From an uncultured Planctomycetaceae bacterium (GTDB lineage: Bacteria > Planctomycetota > Planctomycetia > Planctomycetales > Planctomycetaceae): DNA of 53,053 nt. Numbering within the stretch: position 1 is the stretch's first letter; every line of letters begins with the position of its first letter. The stretch spans positions 1 to 53,053 of the forward strand of contig CAIOTJ010000260.1 of NCBI GenBank assembly GCA_903861195.1. Reading direction: 5' to 3'. Under the pieces are notes generated by a model, which had not been told where the DNA came from, searched no databases, and worked only from the letters and a program-made list of their open reading frames with translations. The translations under genes and the position numbers were made by a program. This document shows, piece after piece, positions 51,594 through 53,053 of this stretch.

Positions 51594-52589
51594 TCAGGAG
51601 TGGGAGTAGCCGCGCGGATGGGTCCGGTGCCAGTTCCAGGCGGTTTCGATGATCTCCCGCAGGTCGACGTAGCGGGGCTCCCATCCCAGGACGGTGCGGG
51701 CGGTGTTCACGGCTGCCACGAGGTGTGGTGGATCGCCCGGACGCCGGGGCTGTTGGATGGTGCGAATTCCCAGCCCCGTGACCTGTTCACAGAGACGCAC
51801 CACCTCTTTGACACTCCAGCCCCGGCCGGTGGCCAGATTGCAGAACAGTTTCTCTCCCGGCTGGATGTGCTCGAGAGCCGCCAGATGAGCCCGCGCCAGA
51901 TCTTCCACATGCACGTAGTCGCGAATGCAACTGCCGTCGGGGGTGGGATAGTCGGTTCCGAACAGGTCGAGGTGCGGCCGCTGACCGGCGGCGACCTGCA
52001 GTGCCAGGGGAATCAGGTGCGATTCGGGAGTATGGTCTTCTCCCAGGGTTCCATCGCGCTGCGCTCCGGCGGCGTTGAAATAGCGCAGGGCGACGAACCC
52101 CAGGCCCCAGGCCGCCGCACAGTCTTCCAGCATCCATTCAATGATCAACTTGCTGCGGCCATAGGGACTGACCGGGTTGGGGACCGACGTCTCCAGGATG
52201 GGGGTTTCCGTGGGAATGCCGTAGATGGTGCAGCTGCTCGAAACCACCAGCTTGCGCACCTGGTGCCGCGCCATCACCTCGAGCAGGGCCAGCGTGTTCG
52301 CCACATTCTGGCGATAGTAGATCAGCGGTTCGCGCATCGATTCCCCGACGCTGGCGACCCCCGCGAAATGGACGACGGCGGCGAACTGCTGCTGCTCGAA
52401 CGCGGCGTGGAGCGTGGTTCGATCGGCCAGGTCGCCGATGATCAGTTGCCGCCCGGCCACCGCCTCGGCATGCCCGACCGAAAGATTGTCATAAATCCAG
52501 ACGTCGTAGCCCTGCTCGCGCAGCAGCCGGACGGTGTGGCTGCCGATATACCCGGCCCCACCGGTCACCAGAATCCGCGTTCCGCTCAT
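51594..52589 (-). CDS. galE: UDP-glucose 4-epimerase
   Basis: The 331-residue extended SDR interconverts UDP-glucose and UDP-galactose. Landmarks: ILVTGGAGYIGSHTVRLL at the N-terminus, HFAGVASVGES, VVSSSCTIYG (Ser-Cys-Thr before the catalytic Tyr), the catalytic pair in PYGRSKL, RYFNAAGA, and SCIRDYVHVEDLARAHL. These are GalE-specific. The ATG at 52589 (MSGTRILVTG) gives the normal length; an upstream extension to 52643 is not needed. It stands alone, with repeats upstream. It may supply UDP-galactose to surface glycan synthesis such as the glycosyltransferases near 12-14 kb. Confidence 0.95.
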   Translation of the reverse strand: MSGTRILVTGGAGYIGSHTVRLLREQGYDVWIYDNLSVGHAEAVAGRQLIIGDLADRTTLHAAFEQQQFAAVVHFAGVASVGESMREPLIYYRQNVANTLALLEVMARHQVRKLVVSSSCTIYGIPTETPILETSVPNPVSPYGRSKLIIEWMLEDCAAAWGLGFVALRYFNAAGAQRDGTLGEDHTPESHLIPLALQVAAGQRPHLDLFGTDYPTPDGSCIRDYVHVEDLARAHLAALEHIQPGEKLFCNLATGRGWSVKEVVRLCEQVTGLGIRTIQQPRRPGDPPHLVAAVNTARTVLGWEPRYVDLREIIETAWNWHRTHPRGYSHS

Positions 52590-52745
52590 TCCCAATCCGT
52601 TCTGCAGACAGCCACCAGGCAGGAAATCCCCCCCGGAAAACAACGCCTCTTCACGATACCGACCGCCTTCGCTTGCTTCAATCAGGGTGGTTCAATCTGG
52701 GTCACGTGTTTCCTTCTCCCGCAAGATCGGCTCATGCCAGTCGTG

Positions 52746-52767
52746 CGACAGGTTTTCCAACCTGTCG
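52746..52767. repeat. REP-like hairpin 1
   Basis: CGACAGGTT (52746-52754) pairs perfectly with AACCTGTCG (52759-52767) around a TTCC loop. Its arms match those of the hairpins in the right-edge repeats apart from one swapped base pair. Confidence 0.7.
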
Positions 52768-52819
52768 GTCATTCGACATGGCCGGAATGGATTGGCCTCG
52801 GAACGCGTTTTTCTTTCAC

Positions 52820-52841
52820 GAACAAATTTTCAAATTTGTTC
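52820..52841. repeat. AT-rich perfect palindrome
   Basis: GAACAAATT (52820-52828) pairs perfectly with AATTTGTTC (52833-52841) around TTCA. It sits directly before the first 84-bp repeat copy; a decayed counterpart (GACAAATTGGAAGTTCGTC) precedes the second copy. Confidence 0.65.
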
Positions 52842-52842
52842 A

Positions 52843-52926
52843 ACGGCCCGTGGGATAGGCTTCCAGCCTGTCTGTGAAAAACCCTGTGTGTGCGGACGCT
52901 GGACCTCGTCGTGCCATTGGGACGCC
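52843..52926. repeat. 84-bp direct repeat, copy 1, containing REP-like hairpin 2
   Basis: It matches 52970-53053 at 81 of 84 positions by eye, offset 127 bases. It includes the hairpin GATAGGCT-TCC-AGCCTGTC at 52854-52872. Confidence 0.9.
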
Positions 52927-52969
52927 GGGATGACCCTCGATGGTGCTGACAAATTGGAAGTTCGTCGCC

Positions 52970-53053
52970 ACGGCCCGTGGGATAGGCTTCCAGCCTGTCT
53001 GTGAAAAACCCTGTGTGTGCGGACGCTGGACCCCGTCGTGCCGTTGGGAGGCC
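52970..53053. repeat. 84-bp direct repeat, copy 2, containing REP-like hairpin 3
   Basis: Second copy of the right-edge repeat, with hairpin at 52981-52999. It reaches the window edge, so the repeat may be longer and further copies may follow. Confidence 0.9.

Larger units (their letters stand above)
52590..53053. other. Repeat-rich intergenic region at the right edge
   Basis: About 460 bases upstream of galE and running off the window. No convincing gene. Contents are three REP-like hairpins, an AT-rich perfect palindrome and an 84-bp direct repeat with 127-bp period, listed separately. Confidence 0.6.

Noticed and set aside
51208-51684. N-terminal extension of the PSD1 protein
   Set aside because: The added residues have no protein character and would place the signal peptide in mid-chain.

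Overview
The window reads as a stretch of chromosome from a GC-rich planctomycete. The strongest evidence is two large secreted DUF1549/DUF1553 proteins with CxxCH motifs, a pre-peptidase (PPC) domain protein, a ThuA-domain protein and a DUF3472 protein. Others are a Cys/Pro/Ala-rich secreted protein, a bacterial tetrahydromethanopterin (H4MPT) C1 pair (fae and methylene-H4MPT dehydrogenase) and an RDD/SpoIIM/DUF4129 membrane cassette. I found no tRNA, rRNA, CRISPR array, integrase or transposase gene. Gene content is mostly core and lineage-typical rather than a mobile island.

Layout. 1-5.6 kb: a truncated dihydropteroate synthase gene; a Cys-rich secreted protein with its own terminator; then a tight minus-strand operon of an OleA-like ketoacyl synthase III, an atypical SDR, a Coa1-like membrane protein and a HAD phosphatase, preceded by a small unknown gene. 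6-12.1 kb (plus): glutamine amidotransferase (trpG/pabA) and moeA; then tdh-kbl, which turn threonine into glycine and acetyl-CoA, coupled to a cysteine-synthase-like gene and a metallo-beta-lactamase-fold hydrolase. 12.3-17.5 kb: two tandem glycosyltransferase genes (the first broken by an in-frame TAA), a convergent ATP-grasp gene, then fae and the methylene-H4MPT dehydrogenase gene, which form the formaldehyde-handling module.

17.5-31 kb: a secreted double cyanophycinase-like protein whose second domain has lost its nucleophile; a DUF3472 protein; a double-U32 RlhA-like protein; a VTC-type polyphosphate polymerase domain protein; a catalase-like/SnoaL-like fusion; and the RDD-SpoIIM-membrane-DUF4129 operon. 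31-42.8 kb: DUF1549/1553, PPC and ThuA/LamG secreted proteins, threonine synthase, a WYL regulator with a C-terminal AT-hook-like tail, and class I fructose-1,6-bisphosphatase. 43-53 kb: a fused ABC ATPase-MlaE-like permease with a partner envelope protein; a flavin reductase/CoA-acylating aldehyde dehydrogenase/orphan TPP-enzyme alpha-subunit operon; a PSD1-type cytochrome-like protein; galE; and at the right edge REP-like hairpins inside an approximately 127-bp repeat that runs off the window.

Beyond the genes, the most unusual signals are: short (14-18 bp) tandem arrays at or just after stop codons of three genes (moeA, the PPC gene, fbp); REP-like palindromes showing a compensatory base-pair change; paired hairpins in the fae leader; and a three-hairpin intergenic element near 19.87 kb. 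All calls are from reading the sequence; none was checked against a database.
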